From Aquibacillus rhizosphaerae (GTDB lineage: Bacteria; Bacillota; Bacilli; Bacillales; Amphibacillaceae), in NCBI RefSeq assembly GCF_030282825.1, contig NZ_JASTZU010000063.1:496001-560000 (forward strand): 64,000 bases of DNA. The letters are read 5' to 3'. The notes beneath the pieces are model-generated. The model had not been told where the DNA came from. It made no database searches and worked only from the letters and a program-made list of their open reading frames with translations. A program made the position numbers and the translations under genes. Shown piece after piece: positions 48,850 to 57,964 of this stretch; positions within the stretch are counted from its first letter, which is position 1; every line of letters starts with the position of its first letter.

Positions 48850-49743
48850 TTAGTTATTATGTTCATTGAAAAATATCGATACAAGGTATTCTAGGTGCTC
48901 GACTTGTTTTGAATCGAAAAGACTTGAGTTTTTTAAAGGTACCAACGTGTTTTCTATTAAAAAAGCTCTGGGATTTTTAGCGTGTAACAATTCATCTTGA
49001 ATAAAGTCTAACAACTCTATATATTTTGTAGCATCATGATTTTCAAGGCTTATCTTTTTTAAGTCGTTTATCGATTGATTAAGTTCTTCTTGAAACGTTC
49101 CATTAACCTTGAGTTTTTTTGGAACCCACTTATCTAGAAGCTCAGGCTCATTTAGTTGCTCCCCAGACGTTGCCAACTCTTTCACCATCTTCTCAACTCT
49201 AAGTACGCTGTAAAGGACAACTTGGTGGACGCCTGTCGTGTACCGATCATGTTCCAAAGCATAGTACTTCATGTTTTGATTTAGGATACCAATAAACATA
49301 ATCGCACAGTCCAACAAATAAGGCTTTTTGTCTTCTCCAAAAATCTCAACAAATCGTTCGAATGTCCACTTTATAACCCCTATTTGTGCTTCTTTAACAA
49401 ATTGCTTCAATTCCGGATCGGGTGAAATTAGAACCTCTTCAAAAAGAGTAAACAATTTGTACTTTCTATTGATATTCATCTGTAGTTCAAATTGCTTTAT
49501 GAAGACGTCAAGATCGGATTCATCCTTACCAATAAGTAACTCATTTCGCTCCTTTTTCATCTTGCTATGTAAGCCTTTAAAAATAGAAATGAGTAATTCA
49601 TTTTTAGAGGCGAAATAATTGTAGAATGTCCCTTTCGAAATCCCACTATAATCTAGAATGTCTTGAATTGATGTTGCATGATAACCACGATCAATAAATA
49701 ACTGATGTGACATTTTTATTACATGTTGTTTCCGAGAATTCAT
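48850..49743 (-). CDS. TetR-family repressor
   Basis: A 297-residue regulator, long for the family (usually about 190-210). The N-terminal helix-turn-helix is typical: HQLFIDRGYHATSIQDILDY then SGISKGTFYNYFASKNELL. The ligand-binding part is extended by about 100 residues. It is divergent from a DHA2 efflux gene 215 bases away with an inverted repeat between, so it most likely represses that pump and is released by its substrate (inference). Confidence 0.9.
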   Translation of the reverse strand: MNSRKQHVIKMSHQLFIDRGYHATSIQDILDYSGISKGTFYNYFASKNELLISIFKGLHSKMKKERNELLIGKDESDLDVFIKQFELQMNINRKYKLFTLFEEVLISPDPELKQFVKEAQIGVIKWTFERFVEIFGEDKKPYLLDCAIMFIGILNQNMKYYALEHDRYTTGVHQVVLYSVLRVEKMVKELATSGEQLNEPELLDKWVPKKLKVNGTFQEELNQSINDLKKISLENHDATKYIELLDFIQDELLHAKNPRAFLIENTLVPLKNSSLFDSKQVEHLEYLVSIFFNEHNN

Positions 49744-49918
49744 TTTATCACCTTTATTTTTATATATTTAAAATTCTGCAAATTTATAGATTGTACTGGT
49801 AGTCTAATATGTATCATAACCTACTCTCATCAGTTAAACAAACCCTTTTGTTAATAGGCTGAAATTAGTCTTGCATTCTTTGGAACAGTGTTATATGATA
49901 TTGCCTATGTGAACAAAT

Positions 49919-49936
49919 GGTTCAAGTTTATGAACC
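49919..49936. promoter_or_regulatory. Probable TetR operator
   Basis: GGTTCA, 6 bases, TGAACC is a perfect inverted repeat 22 bases before the efflux gene start. A further TGAACAAATGGTTCA overlaps its left arm at 49910-49924. Confidence 0.55.
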
Positions 49937-49958
49937 GATAGTATAGGAGGGAATAACC

Positions 49959-51464
49959 ATGAATTCAACCCATAAGACCAAGGCTCCAAACTACGGAATT
50001 CTTGCAGTCTTAATGATTGGAGCTTTTATTGCATTTTTAAACAATACGTTACTAAATATTGCACTTCCATCCATTATGACGGATTTGAAAATAGAAACGA
50101 CAACAGTACAGTGGTTAACAACTGGCTTTATGTTAGTGAATGGTATCCTGATCCCAACCACAGCATATTTAATCCAAAAATATTCCGTTCGAGTGCTTTT
50201 TATAGCTGCGATGAGCTTATTTTTACTTGGAACAGTTGTTGCAGGTTTATCGCATGTATTCCCGTTGTTGCTTGCGGGAAGAATGCTACAAGCTTCTGGA
50301 ACAGCAATCATGATGCCACTATTAATGAATGTCATGTTGGTAAGCTTCCCTGTTGAAAAACGAGGCGCTGCAATGGGGATTTTTGGTTTAATTTTAATGG
50401 CTGCACCAGCAATCGGTCCGACTTTATCTGGTTGGATTATCGAGCACTATGACTGGAGAATGTTGTTTCATTTCGTAACACCTATTGCAGCTCTCGTCTT
50501 ATTACTTGGTATTTTATTATTGAAAGATAAAAAAGAAAAAGTGAATATTCGACTGGATATTCTTTCACTTTTATTATCAAGTGCAGGTTTTGGAGGCATT
50601 CTGTATGGCTTTAGCTCTGCAGGCAACAAGGGTTGGGGCAATCCGCTTGTCTATGGAACAATTATTGTTGGGGTTGTATCTTTAACTACGTTTATTTTAC
50701 GTCAGTCCAAACTTGAAAGACCCATGTTGAACTTCAGTATTTTTAAGTATCCGATGTTTGCTTTATCCTCATCAATTACGATGGTTTTAAATATGGCCAT
50801 GTTTTCTGGAATGCTTTTGCTACCGATATATGTTCAAACGATTCGTGGAATATCACCATTTGACGCAGGACTATTAATGTTACCAGGTGCCCTAGTAATG
50901 GCATTTATGTCACCAATAACAGGAAGATTATTTGATAAGTTCGGTGGACGGGTGCTGGCTATTACCGGATTATCGATTACTGTAATTACGACATACCTTT
51001 TCAGTACGTTGTCATTAGATTCTACGTACAGTTATTTGGTTGTGTTAAATGCTATCCGCATGTTAGGGATATCGATGGTAATGATGCCAGTATCTACAAA
51101 CGGTTTAAATCAATTACCAGCAAAATTTTATCCGCATGGAACAGCGATGAACAATACGTTGAACCAAGTTTCAGGAGCAATCGGAACAGCATTGTTAGTG
51201 ACGCTAATGTCTAATAGAACGGAATCTACAGCAACTACATTAGCTGCAGAATTAGGAGTATCAGCTGCTGAGGCGCAACAACAAATTATGATTGAATCGA
51301 TGCTAAAAGGAATTAACTTTGCATTTTTCATCTCTTCCATCATTGCCATTGTAGCACTCATTCTTGCATTCTTTATTAAGCGAGCAACACCACAAGATGG
51401 TCCAATTGAAATCAAACCATCTGATGATAATGAGCAAAATGTTGTCCCAAATTTAGGGACGTAA
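49959..51464 (+). CDS. DHA2-family multidrug efflux MFS transporter
   Basis: A 501-residue, 14-segment exporter of the DHA2 group (LmrB-like). Motif LNNTLLNIALPSIMTDLKI opens the protein, with TVQWLTTGFMLVNGILIPTT and the antiporter motif in segment 5 (GPTLSGWII). It exports lipophilic drugs by proton antiport. AGGAGGG precedes the ATG. Control by the divergent TetR protein is likely. Confidence 0.93.
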   Translation: MNSTHKTKAPNYGILAVLMIGAFIAFLNNTLLNIALPSIMTDLKIETTTVQWLTTGFMLVNGILIPTTAYLIQKYSVRVLFIAAMSLFLLGTVVAGLSHVFPLLLAGRMLQASGTAIMMPLLMNVMLVSFPVEKRGAAMGIFGLILMAAPAIGPTLSGWIIEHYDWRMLFHFVTPIAALVLLLGILLLKDKKEKVNIRLDILSLLLSSAGFGGILYGFSSAGNKGWGNPLVYGTIIVGVVSLTTFILRQSKLERPMLNFSIFKYPMFALSSSITMVLNMAMFSGMLLLPIYVQTIRGISPFDAGLLMLPGALVMAFMSPITGRLFDKFGGRVLAITGLSITVITTYLFSTLSLDSTYSYLVVLNAIRMLGISMVMMPVSTNGLNQLPAKFYPHGTAMNNTLNQVSGAIGTALLVTLMSNRTESTATTLAAELGVSAAEAQQQIMIESMLKGINFAFFISSIIAIVALILAFFIKRATPQDGPIEIKPSDDNEQNVVPNLGT

Positions 51465-51537
51465 GGTCACGTTTTTATTCCGCTCAGGTCCCTATTCTAG
51501 ACATTATCCATCTTTTCGGTTTACGATAAATGTAAAT

Positions 51538-51562
51538 AGACTCGCCAAGGAGCGTGTCTTTT
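51538..51562 (+). terminator. Intrinsic terminator
   Basis: AGACTCGC, 6-base loop, GCGTGTCT and TTT (one mismatch or wobble). It lies between the efflux gene and the yhfK-like gene. Confidence 0.6.
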
Positions 51563-51588
51563 AACATAAGTAGAAAGGGTGGAGAAAA

Positions 51589-52239
51589 ATGAAGGTACTT
51601 GTAGTTGGCGCAAATGGTCAAATTGGAAAACATCTTGTTACATTCATTCAAGTCGGTGATGGTCTTGAAGCAAGAGCGATGATTCGTAACCAGGAGCAAG
51701 CGTCCTTCTTTGAAGAATTAGGTGCGGAAACAGCAGTTGTTGATCTTGAACATGATACCGAAACGATTGCTAAAGCAGCTGAAGGTGTCGATGCGATTGT
51801 ATTCACAGCTGGTTCAGGTCCACACACAGGCAAAGACAAAACAATAATGATTGATTTGGACGGTGCTGTGAAAACAATCGAGGCAGCTAAATTAGCTGGT
51901 GTGAAGCGATTCGTTATGATTAGTTCGTTTGACACAAGACGAGAGGCAATTCAAGCTGCTCCTGCATCCTTTGCCCCGTATGTGGCAGCTAAGCATTATG
52001 CGGACGAATGGTTACGGTCATCAGATTTGGATTACACGATTATTCATCCTGGAGCACTTACGAATGAAAAAGGAACAGGTAAAGTTCAGGCTGCATCTGA
52101 AGTGGAAAGAGGAGAAATTCCGCGCGAGGATGTTGCAAGTGTCATTACGGCTTGCTTAAAAAATCAATCAACAGTAGGCAAAGAATTTCAGATAGTAACT
52201 GGAACTATACCTATCAAGGATGCAATGAAACTAATTTAA
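51589..52239 (+). CDS. yhfK: NAD(P)-binding SDR-like protein (YhfK type)
   Basis: A 216-residue atypical short-chain dehydrogenase. It has a glycine-rich loop VVGANGQIGKHL at the N-terminus, DAIVFTAGSG, RFVMISSFDTRR and a conserved YVAAKHYADEWLRSS giving the Tyr-Lys pair. The DYTIIHPGALTNEKGTGKV end is typical of the NmrA-like group. Length equals B. subtilis YhfK. The substrate is unknown. An AAAGGGTGG site precedes the ATG, and a terminator follows. Confidence 0.85.
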   Translation: MKVLVVGANGQIGKHLVTFIQVGDGLEARAMIRNQEQASFFEELGAETAVVDLEHDTETIAKAAEGVDAIVFTAGSGPHTGKDKTIMIDLDGAVKTIEAAKLAGVKRFVMISSFDTRREAIQAAPASFAPYVAAKHYADEWLRSSDLDYTIIHPGALTNEKGTGKVQAASEVERGEIPREDVASVITACLKNQSTVGKEFQIVTGTIPIKDAMKLI

Positions 52240-52253
52240 ATATAGGAACAATG

Positions 52254-52284
52254 AAGAGGACAGTGTTTCTGTCCTCTTTATTTT
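52254..52284 (+). terminator. Intrinsic terminator of the yhfK-like gene
   Basis: AAGAGGACAG, a 5-base loop, CTGTCCTCTT and TATTTT. The remaining 52285-52586 has no other supported gene. Confidence 0.85.
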
Positions 52285-52586
52285 GGAATTTTCTCTAAAT
52301 ATTTGTATCTTATAATAGTTTTACGAACGGATAGTTATTAAACTTTAGAATTGTTCTTGTTTTCAATATAATAAAGATGCACCGGGGGATAATGGTAAAC
52401 GATACACAAAAGAAGATTATGAAAGGTTTGAACGAATTAAATATAAAGGTATGATATAAAAGGTGGAATTACACCCCAATATAAAATGAATAAGTGGTGC
52501 TATACTTAATAATGCCTTTCATATCGAATAAGACAATGTGAATGGAAGGACTTTTATATAATGCCTATTTTTATTTGGGAGGTCAC

Positions 52587-53576
52587 ATGATTTTGTTAAA
52601 AAGCTTGAGATTAATAATTCTGCTAGTAATATTGTTTGGTGCTGGTCTATATGGTTTAAAGCTTGTCACACAACCAGAACCTACTCTGCCAATCAATCGT
52701 GTGTCTGGTGTTGATTACACTGTAACGCCAATAGAATTACATATACCAGAAAGGATTCAGAGATTACCTGAACTCGCGATCCAAGCTAGTTCGGTCATAT
52801 TGATAAACGTAGATAATGGCAACATTCTTTATGAGCGTAATAATGACCAATCCTTTCCTGTTGCTAGTATGTCAAAAATGATGACCGAGCTTTTAGTTTT
52901 AGAAGCGATTCAGCAACAAAAAGTCACATGGAATCAAACGGTAGAAGTTAGCAATTATGCTTATACCATATCCAATTCCCCAGGGTTTTCTTCCGTACAT
53001 TTACAAAAGGGACAAACGTATACGATTCGCGAGTTATTTGAGGCGATGGCGATTCATTCGGCAAATGGTGCAGCGATTGCTTTAGCTGAGGCTGTTGCGG
53101 GTAGTGAAAAGGATTTTGTGTTACAAATGAATCAAAAAGCTGAAGAAATGGGATTTGAACACACACAATATGTAAATAGTACGGGATTAAATAACAAGGA
53201 TCTTGGAACGTTTTATTCTGTCGGAGCTGAAACAGATTCAAATAGAATGTCTGCACAGGAAGTAGCAATGCTTGCTAGGCATTTAATTCAATCATTTCCT
53301 ACTATTCTTGATGTCATTGATGCTTCCACTTATACAATGGGCCAACAAACATTTACAAATACAAATTGGATGCTACCTACCTTAAATGTACAAAATCTGG
53401 GTTATGAAGGAGTCGATGGACTTAAAACAGGGTTTACAGATGAAGCGGGCTATTGTTTTGCTGGTACGGTTGAAAGACAGGGTGAGAGGTTCGTATCGGT
53501 TGTTATGGGAACATCTACTAAAACGGAACGCTTCTCTGAAACAAAACGATTGTACGAAGCAGCTTTTGGTCGATGA
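52587..53576 (+). CDS. D-alanyl-D-alanine carboxypeptidase (S11)
   Basis: A 329-residue penicillin-binding protein of the DacF/DacC type. A membrane anchor or signal segment (about residues 6-24) leads to the extracellular catalytic domain with SxxK (SMSK, Ser near 94), SxN in HSANGAA (near 157) and KTG in GLKTGFTDEAG (near 278). It trims the terminal D-Ala from peptidoglycan stem peptides. Length is shorter than DacA/DacF (about 390-440), so the C-terminal beta domain is missing. ATG 52587 follows GGGAGG, whereas the ATG at 52542 has no site. Confidence 0.9.
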   Translation: MILLKSLRLIILLVILFGAGLYGLKLVTQPEPTLPINRVSGVDYTVTPIELHIPERIQRLPELAIQASSVILINVDNGNILYERNNDQSFPVASMSKMMTELLVLEAIQQQKVTWNQTVEVSNYAYTISNSPGFSSVHLQKGQTYTIRELFEAMAIHSANGAAIALAEAVAGSEKDFVLQMNQKAEEMGFEHTQYVNSTGLNNKDLGTFYSVGAETDSNRMSAQEVAMLARHLIQSFPTILDVIDASTYTMGQQTFTNTNWMLPTLNVQNLGYEGVDGLKTGFTDEAGYCFAGTVERQGERFVSVVMGTSTKTERFSETKRLYEAAFGR

Positions 53577-53618
53577 ATAATTTCATTCATAATTTTATAG
53601 ATTTTTTACTAGTTGAGC

Positions 53619-53728
53619 CAATTTCATAATTACCTTATTCAGTCATCTATGACAATATATAGTTTGGAAATGGTTTTCTCCAACTATATATTGTTGTAGG
53701 TGACGACAAGATTGGTATTATGAAATTG
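53619..53728. repeat. Dispersed 110-bp hairpin element, copy 2 (family A)
   Basis: It is the same length as the copy at 25252-25361 and in the same orientation. The stem is stronger here: CAATATATAGTTTGGA pairs with TCCAACTATATATTG, outside which CAATTTCATAATTACC pairs with GGTATTATGAAATTG. It lies 43 bases after the carboxypeptidase gene. Confidence 0.8.
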
Positions 53729-54327
53729 ATTAAGTTTGTTTGTAATTTAATATAAGACCCTTAAAAATTCTCCTTGATTAAAGTTGTTTTTTAAAAGTTT
53801 GTCCTCTTAAAATGGTAATAAAATCATGCATAAAAGCTTCAAGGATGACATTAACTTATAAGGAGCTAACGTAGAATAGGGTAAATCCTTGGCAAAAGAA
53901 ATTCACTTTAACTTATGCTGGCCGCTAGTCAATGGTTAAGGTGACCAGAATGGAAGAGTGAAAAGTATGCATTTGAATGCGACTGCATCAACTATTACTT
54001 ACCAATATGAATACATTAGGAGCCTTTGCTGTTACTGAACAATTTGGCTTACTTCTGGGTCTTCCTGAAATTACTCAGATAACGTAACCAGTTATTCACC
54101 AAAAGCAAACAAACCAGCTAGTCATCAAAGAATATATGTTAGAAATGGCATCCATTTCAATAATTTACGAATTAGATATATAAATCTACTGCAAACCTTC
54201 CTCTCTTAGAAACAAAAATCCTTTTCCTTATAACATAGATGTTTCATCACATCGTCTCACACAATTGTCAAATGACGTTTCTTCTTCAAGTAGGCTAAAG
54301 ACAAAAGTTTTCACTTTGTAAAGTTAG
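53729..54327. other. Gene-poor stretch
   Basis: No gene is supported. A short coding-like piece on the plus strand (about 54008-54088, MNTLGAFAVTEQFGLLLGLP) runs into a stop and has no ribosome binding site. It may be a worn fragment of unknown origin. Confidence 0.35.
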
Positions 54328-54903
54328 GTGATACAACATGAAACACCGGATTACTTTTTTAAAAATGAGGTCCATATTGTAAAACGAATGAAAAGAAAGG
54401 ATGAAAGCAACGCTGAACGTGTCGTGTACGGTGCAATGCTTGGAGTGATTGCTGCCATACTACAGACGTCAGGAATGTTTGGCGGTATCGGACTTTTAAT
54501 TAGTGCACTATCTTCGCTTCCAATAGTTTTAGCTGCATTAAGGTCACTTCAAACAAGCTTTTTAACCTATTTGGTAACTTTTGCACTTTTATCTATGATT
54601 CAACCTGGAGAAGCTTATTTATATTTATTTACAACAGGATTACTAGGACTTAGCATGGGCTTTACTTTTAGGACATTTAAAAAAGGATGGATGATAGTTA
54701 TATTTTCTGCAGTAGCTTTGATGTTAGTTATTTTATTTTTATTATTTGTAATCCAATTTCCAGTACTGGGTCCTTCAGTGGGAGAGGAACTGGATCTGCG
54801 GATGGTTATCTACATTTTCCTATTTACATTGATGTATAGTTTCATTTGGATGAAAGGGATAATCTTCATTGTTAACAAATACGCTGCAATTGCTGGTGAA
54901 TAA
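54328..54903 (+). CDS. Multi-pass membrane protein
   Basis: A 191-residue protein with about five hydrophobic helices (VVYGAMLGVIAAILQTSG, IGLLISALSSLPIVLAA, SFLTYLVTFALLSMI and so on). The AxxGAMLG-like first helix with short loops recalls substrate-specific components of ECF vitamin transporters or YybS-like proteins, but the match is not firm. The start is unclear: GTG 54328 has a poor site, and ATG 54388 (MKRKDES) is the next candidate. Confidence 0.6.
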   Translation: MIQHETPDYFFKNEVHIVKRMKRKDESNAERVVYGAMLGVIAAILQTSGMFGGIGLLISALSSLPIVLAALRSLQTSFLTYLVTFALLSMIQPGEAYLYLFTTGLLGLSMGFTFRTFKKGWMIVIFSAVALMLVILFLLFVIQFPVLGPSVGEELDLRMVIYIFLFTLMYSFIWMKGIIFIVNKYAAIAGE

Positions 54904-55038
54904 AGAGAAAATACTCCATTTGAGATTTTGGTGTTTGGCTTTTCTAATTCGGAAGCGACTTCTATGATAAAGAACTTTATGTAAGAGAATCATCTACAAA
55001 TTTTCAAAGTGTACACAGACTTGTCTTATGGTTTCGTA

Positions 55039-55084
55039 TATAAAAGCCACACGTATCCTACCAAGAAAACAAGTGGCTTTTATA
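55039..55084 (+). terminator. Long-loop terminator-like hairpin
   Basis: TATAAAAGCCAC and GTGGCTTTTATA are perfect 12-base arms with a 22-base loop, downstream of the membrane protein gene. Confidence 0.6.
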
Positions 55085-55229
55085 AACTAGTAAGGGGTTA
55101 GTTTTTGGAGTTCATTACCAAAAACAGGAATAGGGTGAGGGCCTTCCTATTCTACCGTTCAATAGGAGATGTTAATGAGCACATTGGCTGTTATGGCTTG
55201 GATTATCTTTATATCTCTGAAACTAATAT

Positions 55230-55349
55230 TTAGCTATAATCTCCACCCGTAGGGTAGTTATTACCTACGATGACTAATAGGACGAAAAGAACAACTAACA
55301 AAATAAAACTGTTATTTCAACCGAAGTTTCCTCCACTCAACTGATTCAT
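55230..55349 (-). pseudogene. YjcZ-like sporulation miniprotein gene with nonsense codon
   Basis: The frame starts MNQLSGGNFG, meets TGA at codon 11, then goes on NNSFILLVVLFVLLVIVG and ends GGDYS before TAA at 55230. The hydrophobic core matches the intact YjcZ protein at 56226 ([20 protein letters not shown]). One TGG-to-TGA or CGA-to-TGA change would explain the loss. The ribosome binding site is poorly spaced. The rest of 54904-55628 shows no other gene. Confidence 0.55.
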
Positions 55350-55576
55350 CCCCTCTCTTTTCTAAACTTGATACTATGGTGAAATAATAGAAAGGGAAAG
55401 GCGTATGATACTAGAGAGAGAAAAAACAATGATTGTCTTGGTTAATCCTATAGGAGAAAGTGTATAATTGTGGGATCCATCTATTCTATTGAGTTGTAAA
55501 AAACTATGGTTATAAAGAGAGAAGTAACATTCTATCAATTTAGTAAAAGATTGATAAGAGGTTTTATATCAAAATT

Positions 55577-55615
55577 GTGTCATTGTCACTCTAACTGGTT
55601 GAGAGACAATGACAC
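55577..55615 (-). terminator. Inverted repeat after the minus-strand hypothetical gene
   Basis: GTGTCATTGTC and GACAATGACAC are perfect 11-base arms with a 17-base loop. In the minus direction AATTTTG follows. It probably ends the gene at 55629-56042. Confidence 0.65.
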
Positions 55616-55628
55616 GGTTTATCTTTGC

Positions 55629-56042
55629 TTACTTTTTATAACGTTCGATTTTAAGATCCTCTGGAATGTTTTTACGGTACTCCAATGGAAATAAATGATC
55701 TGGGTTTATGAGTGGAAGGTTTCTTGAATTTCTTGGATTCATAAGCTCGTTTACTGGTAAAGGACCATGATTATTGGTATTGGATGCTTCATATCGATAT
55801 ATATCATGAAACTGACTCTTATAATGCTCTAAAACAACGTAATAATCTTTTACACTTTTAAGATAGGCATACCTAGCTTCATCCATTAGTTGAAGCAAGG
55901 GATTTAAGTGTTTTTCCTTTACTACAGGTAAAACGTTATCGTTCCAATCTTTCGACAAGATTTGAATGGAGGGAGCTTTCTCTCCTTTTGCTTTTTTTTC
56001 TTTGTATTGCTCATATAATTCCCATTCGGTTAAATTATCCAT
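55629..56042 (-). CDS. Hypothetical soluble protein (137 aa)
   Basis: A charged protein without membrane segments. It has helices at the N-terminus (LTEWELYEQYKEKKAKGE) and the middle (LNPLLQLMDEARYAYLKSV), and a Pro/Asn-rich C-terminal third (NHGPLPVNELMNPRNSRNLP). AAAGGAG precedes the ATG. Upstream, CATACGGTA (minus strand, 56065-56073) fits the sigma-K -10 consensus but the -35 AC is absent at 16 bases, so mother-cell expression is only a possibility. It is divergent from the yjcZ gene. The family is not recognised. Confidence 0.7.
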   Translation of the reverse strand: MDNLTEWELYEQYKEKKAKGEKAPSIQILSKDWNDNVLPVVKEKHLNPLLQLMDEARYAYLKSVKDYYVVLEHYKSQFHDIYRYEASNTNNHGPLPVNELMNPRNSRNLPLINPDHLFPLEYRKNIPEDLKIERYKK

Positions 56043-56168
56043 TTTTTTATCAACTCCTTTTCTTTACCGTATGCATGTATAAATAATATGAATGGTATGT
56101 ATGCACATTATGAAGTCAAATTTAATATAAAGTAATTAATTTTGTTAATAAAATAGGCGAATGCCCTT

Positions 56169-56195
56169 ACAAATACGTTATACATTCATAAGATA
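56169..56195 (+). promoter_or_regulatory. Sigma-K-type promoter of yjcZ
   Basis: AC, exactly 16 bases, then CATAAGATA, a full match to CATANNNTA, about 30 bases before the start codon. The arrangement is the same as upstream of spoVIF. Confidence 0.65.
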
Positions 56196-56225
56196 ATAAT
56201 GTAGCTAACTAAAGGAGGCTAAAAA

Positions 56226-56342
56226 ATGAGTGCAGCATATGGATATGGTGGAGGTTTCGCGTTAATAGTTGTTTTATTTATTCTATTAATCATCATTGGT
56301 GCATCGTATGCAGGAGGATATGGCGCATACGGCGCATACTAA
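56226..56342 (+). CDS. yjcZ: YjcZ-family sporulation miniprotein (38 aa)
   Basis: AAAGGAGG sits 7 bases before the ATG, and the frame ends TAA at 56340. The product is a Gly/Tyr-rich N-terminus ([10 protein letters not shown]), one hydrophobic helix ([17 protein letters not shown]) and a GGYGAYGAY tail, the hallmark of YjcZ/SscA-like spore miniproteins in Bacillaceae. Function is spore-associated but not defined. The promoter is sigma-K-like and a terminator follows. Confidence 0.85.
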   Translation: MSAAYGYGGGFALIVVLFILLIIIGASYAGGYGAYGAY

Positions 56343-56362
56343 TTAATGTTTTAAAATAATAA

Positions 56363-56400
56363 AAGGGTATTACTAAGTTGATTTTCTTAGTGATACCCTT
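56363..56400 (+). terminator. Terminator of yjcZ
   Basis: AAGGGTATTACTAAG pairs with CTTAGTGATACCCTT around a short loop, followed by CTTCTTAG. Confidence 0.7.
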
Positions 56401-56589
56401 CTTAGATGATTGAAAAAGAATGTAATCACCATTTTAGACTTATTGTGCGCTACATAAAGCATCCCGACTGAAGTAATTTCTTTGATGGGGGAAGTACTAT
56501 TTTTTAAACAAAAAGGTATGAGTAATTTGTTAGATAAACTACATTCGAATTGTTTTTTTGTTAAATATACACCATTTGTTTAATAAAAA

Positions 56590-57091
56590 TTATTGCCCTT
56601 CATTGAATTCAGGATTTGCTTTAGGGTAAAAATAAGGATCCCTTTGAAAATGTCCTTTTTTGAGTAGTAATTCCGTAGTCTGGTGGTACATTCTTTTTCC
56701 GTCATTATCACAAGAATCATAAAAATGACGTAAATCTTTTCTTACAGAAGAACAAATTGAAGTAGTGTGACCTAATAAACCATGCATAGTCATGACATGC
56801 AAATAATGCAAACAAAATATGTCAGTGAACAATCATTTTGCTCCTTTATTTAGGTCTGAATATGTAAACCCAATGGGAATAGGAAATCCGTTTTTTTTTC
56901 TAGGAAAGCAGAAATTTGTTTCTTTTGTTTGTAGAATATCTGAATTGCTTCATCAAAAAGCGCTTTAATTTCTTTATCTTCAATAATGGTTATCATATAT
57001 TTGTTCACCATATCTACAGCTGTTCCATTTACATATTGTCCCACAACGTACCTGTTTCAGATGAAGTAAGTTTTATTTCCTCTTCATTCAT
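56590..57091 (-). pseudogene. Broken DUF3231 gene (N-terminal half only)
   Basis: It begins at an ATG (57091) behind GAGGT with MNEEEIKLTSSETGTLW. A frameshift near 57040 moves into QYVNGTAVDMVNKYMITIIE. A second one at an A-run near 56895 restores GFPIPIGFTYSDLNKGAK. A TGA follows, then LFTDIFCLHYLHVMTMHG to the end. Alignment by eye to residues 5-165 of 12985-13995 is clear (RLFQDSFYLYYMYIMTLQG). The second lobe is missing. The remaining 56401-56589 holds no gene. Confidence 0.8.
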
Positions 57092-57325
57092 AATTTTTAC
57101 CTCGTGTTAATCGTTCCCAAATTGAGTAGTTCTATTAAATAGATACTACCATTAGTTTCTATATATTCCCTTTTATATACGTGGTTTGGTTGTGAATTAC
57201 ATATTCTTTGTTTCGATTAACGATTAAACACCAAGTTTTTATTGAAGAATTAATCTAAAAGGATTATTTTATATCGAATTCGGGTAATATCTTTTATAAG
57301 TATTTGGACAAGGAGAGTGTATAGT

Positions 57326-57778
57326 ATGAAACCATACGCAAAGTTTATTGGAATGGTTTTAACATCAACGATTGTAATGTTTATTTTTAAATATTTAAGT
57401 ACGTTTGAATTCAGCCATGTCTTTTTTAGTGAAACCAGAGCATACATGGCACTATTGATGGGTGCCACAATGGCAATTATTATGTTAATTTTTATGCGTA
57501 ATATGTTAAAAAATCGAAAAGCGAATATCGGGATTGTAACAGTAAGTATTATTGTATTCTCCCTTTCACTATTTCTTTTACGAAGCCAAACGCTTGTAGA
57601 TGATACAGATTATATGGAGGCAATGATTCCCCACCATTCTATTGCGATATTAACAAGTGAGCATGCCGAAATAACAGACCCAAGAGTTCGTGAACTGGCG
57701 GATGAAATTATAAATGCACAACGTAAAGAAATTGATGAAATGAAGAACTTGATAGAAGACCTTGAAGAGGAAGAATAA
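57326..57778 (+). CDS. DUF305 domain membrane protein
   Basis: A 150-residue protein with three membrane helices (about residues 6-24, 36-54 and 63-83) followed by a DUF305 domain. It has MEAMIPHHSIAILTSEHAEI, then REIADE-like RELADEIINAQRKEIDEM. The MxxHH pattern may bind metal such as copper or silver, as in some family members. ATG 57326 follows AAGGAGA with 9 bases. An in-frame GTG at 57317 is too close to that site. A strong terminator follows. Confidence 0.85.
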   Translation: MKPYAKFIGMVLTSTIVMFIFKYLSTFEFSHVFFSETRAYMALLMGATMAIIMLIFMRNMLKNRKANIGIVTVSIIVFSLSLFLLRSQTLVDDTDYMEAMIPHHSIAILTSEHAEITDPRVRELADEIINAQRKEIDEMKNLIEDLEEEE

Positions 57779-57780
57779 GA

Positions 57781-57812
57781 AATGGCTCCCGTCACTGGGA
57801 GCCATTTGTATT
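57781..57812 (+). terminator. Intrinsic terminator of the DUF305 gene
   Basis: AATGGCTCCC, GTCACT loop, GGGAGCCATT and TGTATT. Confidence 0.9.
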
Positions 57813-57964
57813 CGTAGCAAAACAACAGATTGGTATGAAAATATTATAGAACGGTATACTATTAAAATATCATCTTCATAATTAAAAGCTACTTTGATCA
57901 TTTGTTATTAAAGTGTTCACAAGGTTACAAACTTTTCTACTAGGGTAGTTTGGTATCTTATTAC

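Noticed and set aside
55506-55694. 62-residue plus-strand open frame
   Set aside because: It crosses the inverted repeat and the end of the convergent gene, with no protein-like pattern.
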